DNA of 64,000 nucleotides from Diphasiastrum complanatum (lineage: Eukaryota; Streptophyta; Lycopodiopsida; Lycopodiales; Lycopodiaceae): NCBI GenBank assembly GCA_029204225.1, contig CM055111.1, positions 30,655,464-30,719,463 on the forward strand, in the 5' to 3' direction. The notes beneath the pieces are model-generated. The model worked only from the letters and a program-made list of their open reading frames with translations, ran no database searches and was not told the DNA's origin. The number at the start of each line of letters is the position of its first letter. Positions within the stretch are counted from its first letter, which is position 1. This document shows positions 23,601 through 33,500 of the stretch, in pieces. The translations under genes were made by a program, and so were the position numbers.

Positions 23601-26600
23601 TAGACTCTCCCTGTTCCATGACACTATCCTTGATAGTTTTATAGTACCATCTAGGCAATCTTCTAGCTTTTGATGTAGGATGGTTCCTGCCTGGTGAAGT
23701 AGGAGGTGAATAAGTATCCCATATACTTGATCTCTCCTTCCTTTTTCCTTCCACAACCAAGGTTACTCTAGGTACTTGGATTGGCGTAGGTGATATATGT
23801 GTCGATTCAGGCTCCTGTAATAACTCGTCACATCTTATCATAGGGTATCTCTGTATCTTTATGAGTTGCCTCCTCATCAAAGATTACATCCCTACTTATG
23901 ATGACTTTCTTACCCTCCAAGTCATATAACATGTATCTCTTCTCTTGACTATCATATCCAAGCAATAAACACTTGGTCACTTTAGAATCCAATTTGCTCC
24001 TGGAATCCTTAGGTATGTGAGCATAAGCAGTACTACCAAACACTCTCAAATGACTTACATCTGGCTTCCGGCCCGTGTAAGCTTCCTCTGGAGTCCGATT
24101 CTCTACAACCTTTGTAGGACTTCGATTCAAAAGATAAACCGCCGTCTTAACTGCTTCACCCCAAAACATATTTGGAAGATTTTTACTCTTGAGCATACTC
24201 CTCACAGTTTCCACTATAGACTTTCTTTCCGCAACTCCATTTTGTTGAGGCGTGTCCGTGTTTGCAAATTGTCTCTTTATACCATGATCCTTGCAAAACA
24301 CCTGAAATTCCGTAGAAATATACTCCCCGTTTGTCCGAGCGGAGTATCTTGATTTTTCTATCCGTTTCTTTCTCCACCTGTGTCTTAAACCATGTGAAAT
24401 ACTTGAACGCTTCACCCTTATTCTTCAGAAGATAGATCCATATCTTCCTAGAATAGTCATCCACACGATGAAGTAACTTGCTCCCCCATAAGATTGAGTC
24501 CTCATAGGACCACACAAATCTGTATGAACAAGTTCTAGAACATTTCTCTCCCTGAATGTACTAGGCGAAAATTTCTTCACATGATGCTTGCCTAAGACAC
24601 AACCTTCACAAACCTTGTGAAACAACTTGAGGTAAACCTGTAACGATGTTGTATTTCCTCAAGGCTTGTCGACTTTTGTAATTCAGATGTCCAAACCTCT
24701 CGTGCCATAACTTACTCACTGATCCAATATCCGCAACTCTTGCATGATGATCCACCACTTGAGCCTGAAGTTTGTACAACCCCCCTGCAAGTATGCCCTC
24801 AGCTACTACTTCATTATCTTTCTTCTTGATGAGACACCGCTCTTCATCAAACTGCACCACCGTGTGTTGCTTTGCAATAGCTGATACTGAGAGTAAGTTT
24901 TTCTTGATTCCTGGTACACAAAGCACATCCTTTATGTCTCCAATCTTCCAAGTTCCTTGAAGGTAGCTGAACTTGTACTTTTGCAACTCCTTTTATATCA
25001 TGTGTGTAGTTGTCTCCCAACTTCACATTTGACCCATCATCTAATTTTTGAAAATTAGATAGCCACTCTCGTCTAGGTGTCATATGCTTCGAAGCTCCTG
25101 AATCAATATACCAATAGTATTCTTCCTTCGAAAAGCCACCACTAGAAGATGTTGAATAGTCTTCAAAGCACTCAATTTTTCATTAGATGTTTCTTCTTCT
25201 TTAGCAAAATTCCCATCCTGTTTTTTCTTGAACTTGTTGTGCCAACACTCCTTTGCATAATGTCCTGATTTTCCGCAAATAAAGCAGTTTTCTTTTTGAG
25301 CCACTTTCTTTCCATCTTCTGATCGATTGGATTGATTCTCCTCCGTATCTAGCTACTGCTTCTTCTTCTTCTTCTTCCCTTTGCCACCCTTCTTGGAACT
25401 TTGCTCTTGCTTCTTTGCCAGGAATGCCTGTTTCTTTGAAATCGTCCCTGTTAACTATATTGTGTCGTCTCAATTCTTCCTATAGTATGGCATTCAGCTC
25501 ATCGAAAGAAGGTCTCGTTTCCCGTAACGATAGCATCATTACAAAGTTCTGATAAGCCAAAGGTAGACTATTAAGCATAATGGATATTAAGACTGAATCT
25601 TGAACACTTTCTCCAACCGCAATAAGTTGCCCTCTAGGATCTTTCACCCGAGTAACATAGTCCGTTACCGATTCACCTGTACCCATCTTCAATGTGTGTA
25701 GCTTATTAGTCAAGAACAAGATTCGTGATTGATTTACCGTCTCATACAAGTTCTTCAGTATATCCCAAGCCTCCTTGGGTCCAACAACATCTTTGATATG
25801 ACGTATGATCATATCTCTAACGAACAAGTTAATGATGTGATGAACTTTTCTTCTACCTCTTTGATACTCCCGCAACTCTCTGTCAGTGGTAGGAGGTGTC
25901 TCAACACCTGTGACGATCTCCCAATATTCTCTATCGTGGAGAATATTCTACATCTTGAACTTCCATATGCTATAGTTCGTTCCATCTAGCTTGCTAGACT
26001 CCGGCAACACAACATCATTCAACCCTGCCATTGTACTGATCTTTAGCAACTTCCAACGTCTTGATTTTCTGTATATTATGAAACTTAAGTGAGCTGTCTC
26101 GCAACTCAGTGATCTGATTCTGCTCTGATCCAGGTCTTCTTCAGCGAACCTATCTGTAGCAACTTTCAGAACCTTGATTTTCCAGCAAACATCTATAGTA
26201 TCAAATCTGCAAATTTGCAATCCTGTCAGCAAACAAGTTCTGCTACACTCCAGCCAGTAATCAGATCTGTATGCAGTGATTTAACAATAGACACCTAGCA
26301 ACAATAAACACCTAGCGATCTGTAGATCTGTCAGCGATCTGCATGTAATGATCTGATTTCAGCTCTGCAACCAGGTCCAAGTCTGATCCAACGAACAAGT
26401 CTGGTAGAGAATAGATCAGCAGATTCAGATCTGCAGTGAACAGATTCACTGTTCAGGTACTGCAACAATCAAATCCCAGAGTCCAAAATTGCTGCCAGAA
26501 TAAAAATCTGACCATAGTTTCTTCGAATCACGATTCGTTCAAAGAATTGCCGTTTCGAAACGGTCCGATTCGAACGGACTGTTCGATCGGTTTTTTCAAA

Positions 26601-26784
26601 ACAGGACTGTTTTTGCCTACATGTAAGTGTGAAAAAACAGTTTCAAACCGTTTTAGAACGGGACTATTTTTGCCTAGATGTAAGGGTGCCACTCAAGCTT
26701 CATGAACTTCAAAAGGCAACCCTCACCAAGCATAGAAACATACATTTTGAACTAGAATAAGACTTGTGTTGTGTACGGTTTGAC

Positions 26785-26839
<55 letters not shown>

Positions 26840-29800
26840 ATGCTGAGGGATGTTACATGACACTTGAGCCATCAATGTATGTAACAATAGGTGGGGCTTG
26901 GGAATTATGTATAAATCATGACAATAGGTGGGACTCAGGAGTTGGATTCAAGGTTGATCCTTGATTAATTATAATGTACATTGCAAATTAAACACTAAAA
27001 AGGCACTTATTTTTGCTACAATAGAAGGCTAGGAAAAAGTTCTCTAAAAAAAAAAACTTGAAAGTGATTCCCCGTTTCTTTCCCAAGGTTGCCGATTCTT
27101 TCCCGTTTCAAACCCTTTTTGAAAAGGCGTTTCGAAAAGGTCCATGAAACATTGAAACTGACCACTCTACTGCTGGAGCCAGAAGATGCAAATTAAAGTT
27201 TTTCTCCCAAGATGTGCATATTATACAAGCAGCAAATCTGATGCACTGGAATAAAAGATCTGTTCATTGAACCAGGTGTACTCACCTCTTCATTGGGAAA
27301 GTGATGCCAAGTCTCATAATCCAAATATACACAAATTCAAATTGGCAAGAGATTGTACATGTACAGATCAATGAATGTAGAACAATGAAAACTAATGGTA
27401 GGCTAGTAAATTTCAAGGGTATGCCTTTATATCTAAGCAGAATATAGGTCAGTTAAGCTCAACTGATCTAATGTGTTTTAAGAAGTATTGTCTCAACTAT
27501 GACCACTGATTATGAGGCTTACATGCCTATTTATAGTTGTCACTTGCAAATAACTTATCCACACCCTATTTGAGGGCTCCAATAAACGAACTATTAATAA
27601 TAAATTTCCTAATAAATGACACTAGTAATTGAAGGGTCCAAAATATCTAAAGTTAGTACGGTCCATAATGTTTAGAAACCTTAAACAGGCCTTTGACAGG
27701 GATATCCAGTGTCCACCCATGTGTGGGCAGGGAAATTGAACCTTTTTCTGCAAACCTGACCCTTTGTGGTAACTGTAGCTTCTTTTCTTTAGTCAACTCG
27801 ATGAAGATTTGCTAACTTTTTGTTTTGAGGCCTTTGAAAAGTATCCAGGGCCATATGTTGAAGCAGTGGTCATTCTTGCTCTCTAAGTCCATTGAAATCT
27901 CCTTGAACCGATCTGTGTCTTTCTAAGTTTGCCGCATTCAGTAGTTTACTAGATGCTTCTATGAATGTACTTTCTGATGTGCTCAACTTTTCAAGGAGCA
28001 TGTTTGCCTTAACAGGTAATCAATATGACCGATTTGGAGCTGAACCGTGTTGATGTACGGGTTGGTCTGGTTGGATCTCTGCATTTTATGGATGGCCACC
28101 CACAGGCAGTACGACAATTGCAACATCTTCTTTCTCAGGTTTAATTTGGCAGCTCTAGAACAACTATTTCCTCATTTTGTATTGAAAAGACAGTTAATTA
28201 CTTTGCCATTACTGGATGAGAAATAAGCATGATACTCTTATGTAAATGAAAATCACTTGTTGACAAATTTTCTTATTGCTCAATTTTGACACTTGTTTAT
28301 CATTGTTTTTGATATTTGCATGTCTATTCCAGAATCTCAGTAAAAGAGTGTCAAATATGAAGTGCATGCTCTGCATTGTCGACAATGCAAGCACTGCTAA
28401 CTGATGCGTTTTCCTTCTCTTATGGCCTATTGAGGAACTTCTGGATGCTCTAACATGCCTACATTTTGTAGCTGTTGAAGTTGCATTGGGTCATTGAGTT
28501 GTGCGATTTTTATATGGTCACTGTATCAGTTGGTGAAGCCAACTAATTTTGCAAATTGTAGCTATGTTATGCATAGATGAAGTGAGTGACAGTGAGCTGA
28601 CTAAATTTTCATTTCCTGTTCGTTGCTCTGGAGGACTCAAGTTTCAAAGCTGCCAAAAACTCATTGAAAAGTCAATGTAGATTGTGGAATTTCATGTAGG
28701 TTGACCGTCTTCTCATAACTTCAAGTTGCATTGTTGTTGCTGGGATCTTCTGCATTTGAATTTGTTGCTTGCTGGTGAGAACATGCAGTTCCTTTTGTGT
28801 TAAATCAATTATTTGCATTTTCCGTACATTATGCAATGGTGGGAAGTAATCTGGGAATTAGGTAACACTGCTCCAAAGGTGATCATATCCTGGCGGTTTT
28901 AGCCCTCTTTGACTTTTTAAGTATGCAAATAACAGGAGAAATTGTGGTGCATTTTTCCTTTTTTGAACTGTACATGCTAACATACTTCGATGCCGTCAAG
29001 TGTGTGAGGTGTGAGAAGTCTCAGTGGTATGTCAGAGGTCCAGATAATCTAGGATTGGACGTTCTGTTTGACATTTGGGATTGTTCATGTTATGTAGTTC
29101 AGGCATAATTAGTGCACAGGTCTAAAGCCTAACCGTTAAAGCCTAAACCAGGGTCCAGTTCTGAGCTTTTTTTTTTGGCTGATTTTAAAACTTGTCGTAG
29201 CTAAAATTTGAAGTTTGGGTACAGCCAAGGGAACATGAGCAAGCCCTGATAATGGTAATGCCGGGTTCAAGGTTTTAGGGTTTTATCATTTCTTATGAAA
29301 GAGAGGGTGTAATGAAGTAAGATTCATTGGAAAGCTATTATTTGTATACGAATTAAGTTTCCAAGTTTCTAATTTCACTATTATTTTCATGTAAACAGGA
29401 TCCAACTCAATGCAGTGTGACAGTGGGAGTGTCAAGATTCGAACGCTGTGCTTTATGTGTGCAGCTTCTGTATTATCCCTTCTTTGGGGTTGCAGCAGGC
29501 AGTGGTGATGAGGTTGATTTTGGGGATGAAGAGACGTTAGGTGGTGTCAGACATAGAAGAAGTGGTAAACCTGAGTATGGTGAGCCGATCGTTTTGAGGT
29601 GTCGGTCATATAAGATTCCTTTGATAGAGCTTCTACTTCCCCATGAATGTTCACCGGTCGAGTTCTTCCGGCTGTGGCCAAGTTTACCTGCAATTTTCGA
29701 GCATACAGGAGCATATATGTATGAAGGTGGTGGTCTGAAAGCTGGTGCAGCAGCAAAACTCAATTTCCTAGATGGGTTCAAATCGCTTGCATCTAAACCT

Positions 29801-30419
29801 TTCCACAAAGTCTGTTCGCACATCTTGCGCTCAGTGGCAGGCTTTCAGGTGTGCTTCTTAGAAACCTGTCAACATGTATTATTTTTTCCACAGTTATGTT
29901 TTGCGTCGAAGACTGTTATTAACTTTGTTCTATTTGCTACAGCTGTGCTATGCTGCCAAAACTTGGTATGGTGACTTTCTTGGAATGCTGATTTTTGGTG
30001 CTAGTGAAGTGAGTGGGAATGTTGATCTTGGTGATGAGACTCACACTATGGTGTGCAAATTTGTGCTACGCTCATCTTCTGCATCTTTGCTCGACGAAAT
30101 TGCCACAGACCTACAAGACTGGTTGGATGATTTGACTGATGGAACCATCGATGTAGTTCCTGAAGAAGCAGTTCAAGCAGCAGCAGCTGAGAAATTAAGG
30201 CGTTCAATGGAGCTATTGGCACTTCCGAAAGTGACACTTCCTCCAGTGACACTTCCTCCTGTGAAAAAGGAAGATGACAACCTCATCCAGGGTGTACAAG
30301 CTTCTTCAGAACCTTCAACGTTAACAGCTTTTTTGCCCGAGGAAATTGAGCATAAAGCTTTGCAAGCAGCTGTTCTGCAAGAATGGGAAATCTTTCGATC
30401 AGAGCCGACTATTTTTTAA
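10574..30419 (+). CDS. TPLATE: TPLATE, endocytic adaptor-complex subunit (7 exons, 1,138 residues)
   Basis: TPLATE is the defining subunit of the plant TPLATE complex, a TSET-type adaptor that works with clathrin and AP-2 in endocytosis at the plasma membrane and cell plate. Exons: 10574-11680, 11859-12455, 12743-13107, 13298-13595, 28016-28138, 29399-29848, 29943-30419. All junctions are GT-AG and the frame stays open to TAA (phases 0, 0, 2, 0, 0, 0). The length is close to the Arabidopsis protein (about 1,176 residues from memory). Landmarks matching the family are AVCKKLAFDLIRSTRL and FPDPDVTAAAVS in the N-terminal adaptin-like solenoid, RATVFPLVFAVKAVA, VKWDCDGRTYA, GLDPLLADDP, GDYPFSHHKL, SGSSDPCY, VEFFRLWPSLPA, FGASEVS and the C-terminal HKALQAAVLQEW. 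The start ATG matches the known N-terminus (M-D-x-x-FAQI). The C-terminal acidic tail looks shorter than in Arabidopsis. Intron 4 is 14,420 bp and full of transposons. Confidence 0.96.
11859..12455 (+). CDS. TPLATE: TPLATE exon 2 (residues 370-568)
   Basis: Continues in phase 0 after acceptor AAATGCAG. Contains FKRLLLMVRNLRVE, ALACICRTAL, ESCFQLSLPL and the strongly conserved VCRPCVKWDCDGRTYA. Donor is GTAAGAAG; intron 2 is 287 bp. Confidence 0.95.
12743..13107 (+). CDS. TPLATE: TPLATE exon 3 (residues 569-690, split codon)
   Basis: Begins after acceptor AATTATAG. Carries LDGLDPLLADDP, NIIIAN and the QDVQAILLCAQ helix. Ends in phase 2 at donor GTAAAGCA; intron 3 is 190 bp. Confidence 0.94.
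13298..13595 (+). CDS. TPLATE: TPLATE exon 4 (residues 690-789)
   Basis: I place the acceptor at CTCTCAG (13291-13297) because it restores the frame to W-T-G...GDYPFSHHKL as in the family; a CAG at 13281-13283 is a less likely alternative. Contains SAAQDRKLE and the SGSSDPCY motif. It ends at LHLK; the donor reads GTATAG, so intron retention gives an immediate TAG stop. Confidence 0.92.
13600..14960. other. Intronic sequence without recognisable gene
   Basis: AT-rich sequence. Open frames such as 14521-14769 (+) and 14233-14568 (-) show no conserved motif. No LTR ends or primer-binding sites were found. Confidence 0.5.
15773..16548 (+). pseudogene. hAT transposase, 5' part (BED-like and DUF659)
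   Basis: Frame 15859-16335 contains a decayed BED-finger tail (WAGIKLGISDCPRISDEE resembles the LxGxK...CPxVxxEV end of hAT BED fingers), a proline/threonine/glycine-rich linker with repeated GPST words, and VVWTPCAAHWIDLLIHDL, which matches the DUF659 signature (F-W-T-P-C-A-A-H-C-L-x-L). An intron is likely at 16336-16441 (GTATAATT...TGTTGCAG), after which the frame continues to the gypsy insertion point. In hAT transposases this region precedes the catalytic core. It is a fragment of a dead transposase. Confidence 0.75.
16549..16906 (+). repeat. 5' LTR of the gypsy element
   Basis: 358 bp, TG...CA ends. Followed after one base by the primer-binding site for initiator Met-tRNA. Its near-identical partner is at 20399-20756. 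Confidence 0.95.
16908..16920 (+). other. Primer-binding site of the gypsy element
   Basis: TGGTATCAGAGCC, complementary to the 3' end of initiator Met-tRNA, one base after the LTR. Confidence 0.9.
17805..18434 (+). pseudogene. Ty3/gypsy gag (capsid), stop at residue 210
   Basis: The N-terminus has an acidic, coiled-coil-like stretch (residues 20-85, with EELDELVTKEQF). It is followed by a retrotrans_gag-like capsid domain: FKDLKPPSFNGEEKD, then the WWLNLQETGQ and SWKAFEEAFLREF motifs typical of plant gypsy gag. A TGA at 18432-18434 interrupts the frame; the same frame continues as capsid C-terminus (MDDYQKIRGFVRGL, LEQALRYAQIYD) to about 18640. No zinc knuckle is present, because the gag 3' end was lost with the internal deletion. 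A readthrough or a single nonsense mutation would explain the stop. Confidence 0.85.
18641..20390 (+). pseudogene. Ty3/gypsy pol 3' part: RNase H tail, integrase, chromodomain-like end
   Basis: The frame begins inside RNase H (RWAELMQEF, KYRRGKFNTVADALSR), joined directly to gag at about 18640. Integrase follows: HHCC zinc finger (HDNPSAGHPG...CQKCQ), catalytic core with D in SMDFIVGLP, D in SDRDNKF and E in QTERVNQ, then the GEKVYLRV element. Near 20050 a one-base shift ends the open frame (TAG at 20087-20089). The next frame encodes HVSQL, then EEILDSRE and YLVKWN, like the C-terminal chromodomain of chromoviruses. The integrase core residues are intact, but the element lacks RT. Confidence 0.85.
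20399..20756 (+). repeat. 3' LTR of the gypsy element
   Basis: 358 bp, preceded by a polypurine tract and followed by the CCCAC target-site duplication. Confidence 0.95.
20762..21869 (+). pseudogene. hAT transposase, 3' part with hATC dimerisation motifs
   Basis: Continues the DUF659/RNase H-like region: THFAYYFLILE, a TGA at 20793-20795, then LIAVKDPLRRMVSSEAF. The stop stands where the family usually has arginine, consistent with a CGA to TGA change. A probable intron ends TTGCAG before 21161. Further on, other frames give RWDYFHRPIHAVAHML (the R-W-x-x-x-x-R-P-x-H-A block) and, near 21527-21670, WWSIHG, then CERSWS and KRNKL, the hallmark hATC motifs. A second intron (21754-21869, GTAAGTCA...GGTTGTAG) may follow. 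Multiple stops make it non-coding. Confidence 0.75.
22042..22461 (-). repeat. 3' LTR of the minus-strand copia element, 420 bp
   Basis: TG...CA ends on the minus strand, directly after the polypurine tract. A CTATATATG TATA-like box lies on the minus strand near 22185-22195. Confidence 0.8.
22497..26030 (-). pseudogene. Copia gag-pol pseudogene with RT-RNase H deletion
   Basis: Read right to left. Gag starts with L-D-G-T-N-Y-S-I-W-K-F, continues through a UBN2-type domain (25480-25875) to a canonical CX2CX4HX4C knuckle CFICGKSGHYAKEC near 25250-25295. Then GAG-pre-integrase (LWHERFGHLN), the integrase zinc finger CEGCVLGKHH, VDDYSRKIW, and the D/E core around WGEAVKTAVYLLNRSP. RT has WVYRTKYKPNGTIDKHKARL and ALYGLKQAPRAW, but at YVGD (the usual YVDD) the frame jumps straight to GAISWSSKKQ of RNase H near 22875, deleting over 100 residues. 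A frameshift after CPTEEQ breaks the last RNase H helix. Confidence 0.85.
26241..28015. other. Intron sequence without gene; compound microsatellite
   Basis: Contains two diverged copies of a phrase like GGACTRTTTTTGCCTAVATG (near 26603 and 26661) and a compound microsatellite, (TG)n at 26785-26802 followed by (GA)n to 26837. No ORF with a conserved motif was found. Confidence 0.5.
26785..26837. repeat. Compound (TG)n(GA)n microsatellite
   Basis: Uninterrupted TG repeats pass directly into GA repeats. Confidence 0.95.
28016..28138 (+). CDS. TPLATE: TPLATE exon 5 (residues 790-830)
   Basis: A 41-codon exon, too short for routine ORF calling, 14.4 kb from exon 4. It encodes LELNRVDVRVGL and DGHPQAVRQL, start of the appendage-like region. 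Acceptor CCTTAACAG, donor CTCAG/GTTTAA; intron 5 is 1,260 bp. Confidence 0.93.
28139..29398 (+). other. TPLATE intron 5, no gene
   Basis: 1,260 bp, T-rich on the sense strand as usual for plant introns. No transposon signature was seen. Confidence 0.7.
29399..29848 (+). CDS. TPLATE: TPLATE exon 6 (residues 831-980)
   Basis: Acceptor is GTAAACAG. Carries TVGVSRFERCAL, the acidic linker around GDEVDFGDEE, SYKIPLIELLLP, VEFFRLWPSLPA and KPFHKVCSHI. Ends GFQ at donor GTGTGCTT; intron 6 is 94 bp. Confidence 0.95.
29943..30419 (+). CDS. TPLATE: TPLATE exon 7 (residues 981-1138)
   Basis: Starts LCYAAKTW after acceptor TTGCTACAG. Contains GMLIFGASEVS and NVDLGDET, then a basic/acidic tail with a TLPPV repeat, then EEIEHKALQAAVLQEW near the C-terminus, and stops at TAA 30417-30419. 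Confidence 0.95.
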   Translation: MCYAAKTWYGDFLGMLIFGASEVSGNVDLGDETHTMVCKFVLRSSSASLLDEIATDLQDWLDDLTDGTIDVVPEEAVQAAAAEKLRRSMELLALPKVTLPPVTLPPVKKEDDNLIQGVQASSEPSTLTAFLPEEIEHKALQAAVLQEWEIFRSEPTIF

Positions 30420-30601
30420 TATTGTGAACACCAAGATATTTTGGTATAATAGCGTGCTTTTTGCGGAGTATTGCAAAACCTGCGTGCCTATGAAATGAGC
30501 TTTGGGATCCATGTACTTCACAGCCGTTGTCGAAAGCAGCGCCTTAATGCTGTAGTTCACAACAATTTGGTAATTTAGTATGTATATTCTTTTTGGTTGA
30601 T

Positions 30602-30607
30602 AATAAA
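30602..30607 (+). terminator. Candidate poly(A) signal of TPLATE
   Basis: AATAAA 183 bases after the TAA stop, downstream of a T-rich stretch. This is the best match to a near-upstream element in the 3' UTR. Confidence 0.5.
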
Positions 30608-30619
30608 ACACACAGCATC

Positions 30620-31070
30620 AGATAAGCAATAGTGAAAAGTTCAAATTGAGCTCCTGCCAAATGGTTCAAAAACCCTAAAACAGTTTTTAAAAAAAGGTTG
30701 GGAAAAAAGGAGGGAATTTCAAGATTTTAGCATAATTCAATAAATTTGACTGAAAATTTGAATCCATTTGAAAACAAAAAATCATTTTTTGTTTTTTCAT
30801 GAAGAAAAGGTGCCTCATTGAACGTAATTTTTGCTCCTTTTTTTTTTCCAATTTTTTTTTAATGCACCTTCTAGGATGCTGAAGGTGCATGCGAAAAAAA
30901 AAAATTATGGCCAAAAAATAAAGTTTTCACGCCGCGGAAGGTCACCTCCTCGGCCATTCCGCCGTGGGAACGGCCCTACGTCTCGGACTACCCTCTGCGG
31001 TTTTACTCGTATTGTCTTCGTTAGAAGCTTGGAATATCCTAAGCACTCTCTATGATATTAGAGATGTGAC
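30620..31070. other. Homopolymer-rich spacer with a short GC-rich insert
   Basis: Poly(A)/poly(T) runs flank a GC-rich segment (about 30,930-31,005, GCCGCGG and GGCCATTCCGCC words) that contrasts sharply with its surroundings. No gene was identified. Confidence 0.5.
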
Positions 31071-31589
31071 TGCCAAATTTCATTTGAGGAAAAAAAGTCT
31101 CATCCAAAATGGTTGATTCAAATTCGATTTTGAATCACTTGAACAACTTCAAAAAAATTCTTGAGCAAATGTTTGCAAGTGGTGCAGAATCAATGATTTA
31201 GATGCCGTCATGACTCTCCTATCAAGCCTTTTTGATGCATATGAAAATCGGGTAATCATTATTTCTACTCAACAAAGTCTTCTACTAGGTCTATGCTACT
31301 GCAGGAAGAGATCCGGAGAAATGGATATTCATGCTTTCATTCGACACCAGAATCGGAAGCTCTTTATTTGAAGAAATTTGAAAAGAAGGCGAAAAAAGCA
31401 TGAAGTTGAATAATAATTCGAATTTTGAATAAGACAAATTCGAATTCAGGTTTATCGAAATCGAAATTTTATTGCAGATATTGCAAATGAATCGAACATT
31501 TGCTGGAGGATTGTCAAAGGTTCTAAAGACTCTAACAAAGAAGTTGATCAAGTAGCATTTTTAGTAAATGAAGATCGACAAGATATCAA

Positions 31590-33440
31590 TTCTTGGTATT
31601 TGGATTCAGGTGCTACTCACACGATGAGTCAATGAAATTGGTTTCATGAGTACAATCAAGCTACGACTCAGAAATATGTGTCATTGGGAGACAACAATAC
31701 TCAAAGATTCATTGGTCAGTCTCAAGAGAGGAGAAAGTAGAAAGTTGAAGATGTCGAATCAACACTTGATATCGCATTAAGCTCGAATATTGACTCTACT
31801 CTAATCAATGATCCGGAAGACAACTCGACACAGCCACAACAACAACTAGAAAAGCCAATTCTTTGAAGATCGAATCGAAATAGATTTCCTCTTGACAGAT
31901 TTATCGACAACGCCATTGCCACTTGTTATCTCGTCGACGAGCCAATCAGTTATTCAAAGGCAATTTCTAGTTTAAATGCAGATCAGTGAAAATCAGCAAT
32001 GGAAAAAGAGTATCAATCTCTTATAAAAAATTAGACATGGACTGTTATAGAGTCGGTAAAAATACCATTTTTTGCAAATGGGTTTATCGAATCAAATACA
32101 AAGTCGATGGTTCAGTTTAATTGATGGAAGGTGAGATTAGTTGTTAGAGGATTCTCTCAAATCCTGAATGTTGATTATTCGAAAACTTTCAGTCCTGTAG
32201 TCAAATCAGACTTTTACTTTCATTTGCAAGCGTGGCAGATCTAGAAATTCACTAGATAGATGTACAAACTGCATTTTTGCATGGAGTTATAAAAAAGGAT
32301 GTCTATATGTCTCAACCTAAAGGCTATGAGTTGAAGGGAAACATCCATCAGGTATGCAAACTTTGAAAAGCTCTCTATTGGCTTAAACAGCCATCGTACA
32401 TAGTTTCGATGAATCAACGAATTCAAGACTTTATACCAAGTTCAGTTGATTGTTATGTTTACTAAAAATCAGTGAATTCATCTTTCATTATCATTACATT
32501 ATATGTTGATGACACATTATGTTTTAGTAATGACATTCGAATGTTGAAAGATGTCAAAGAGACGTTATCGAAGGAATTTGACAGATTTAGGGGAATCCCA
32601 TTTCTGCCTTGGAATATAGATCTTTAAAGATTGTGACATCGATTGATTTATATCAGTCAACAGAAATACATTCGTAATCTTTTATTCATACATAAAATGG
32701 TCGACTGTAAACTAGCCAAAACTCCAATGGATCCAGGTTCGAAATATTCGAAGGACCAATGCCCTCAGTCTTTTGAAGAAGTCGAGCAGATGAAACAATA
32801 TCCTTATCATTCTATTATTGGTTCTTTCATTTATGCCATGATATGTTCTAGACCTGACATTACTTATTCAATTAGTACACTAAGCCAATATATGTCGAAT
32901 ATATGTTTCATTCATTAGAAACCTCTACTTAGAGTTCTTCGATATTTACAGTCGACACAAGATTATTGCATTTGTTATGTTGGAATGATGATTCGAATGG
33001 CCATGCTAATCTTCTTCAAGGGTTTATAGATGTAGATTGGGCTAGAGATGTTGACAGCAGAAAGTCGACATCAGGATATGTCTTTGTATTCAACAAAGGT
33101 CCTGTCTCTTGGAACAACAATAAGCAAAATTCGACTACATTATTTTCAACAGAGGTCGAATACATTGCCATCGCACATGTTGCAAAAGAAGCTATCTGGT
33201 TAAGGTATCTATTGTCGGACAACAAGCTTAGTCGGCTACAAGCAACTTTCGTCTTTTGCGACAATTAGAGTACAATTGCTTTATCTATTAACCCCAAATA
33301 TAATTCCCAGAGCAAGCATATTGAGATAAAATATCATTTCGTCAGAGACAAAGTACTCGAAAGAGAGATTTTCAATCTTTTGTGGAACAAAGTTCATAAC
33401 ATGAGATATATTCACCAAAGCGTTATCATTCGACATTCGT
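31590..33440 (+). pseudogene. Copia pol pseudogene
   Basis: Open pieces include 32643-32918 (RT end: YISQQKYIRNLL and CSRPDITYSIS) and 32966-33268 (RNase H: FIDVDWARDVDSRKSTSGY, STEVEYIA, FCDN). Stops occur every 100-300 bp, for example TGA in the protease flank near 31634, TAG near 32917 and TAG near 33268. The protease DSGAT and polymerase YVDD motifs survive, but the reading frame does not. Confidence 0.8.
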
Positions 33441-33500
33441 TCTAAGTTTAGTATTCTCAACTTAATACCTCAATTTTTAGAAGTTCACATTAAGGGGGAG

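Larger units (their letters stand above)
22042..26240 (-). mobile_element. Minus-strand Ty1/copia element in TPLATE intron 4, 5'-truncated
   Basis: On the minus strand: gag start (ATG at about 26030), gag with zinc knuckle, GAG-pre-integrase, integrase, RT and RNase H, polypurine tract CATTAAGGGGGAG (22462-22474 complement) and a 3' LTR (22042-22461, TGTTAGGAATT...TATCACA). No 5' LTR or primer-binding site appears to the right of the gag start. Several frameshifts and a large RT deletion show it is inactive. Confidence 0.85.
13596..28015 (+). other. TPLATE intron 4, 14,420 bp, transposon-filled
   Basis: Bounded by LHLK/GTATAG and CCTTAACAG/GTAATC. Holds a hAT relic, a nested Ty3/gypsy element and a minus-strand copia element. 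The flanking exons are intact and in frame, so the intron is presumably still removed. Confidence 0.93.

Noticed and set aside
22042-26900. A 5' LTR for the minus-strand copia element near 26.7 kb (CAAGCATAGA similarity)
   Set aside because: The match to the 3' LTR is only about a dozen bases and no primer-binding site lies between it and gag.
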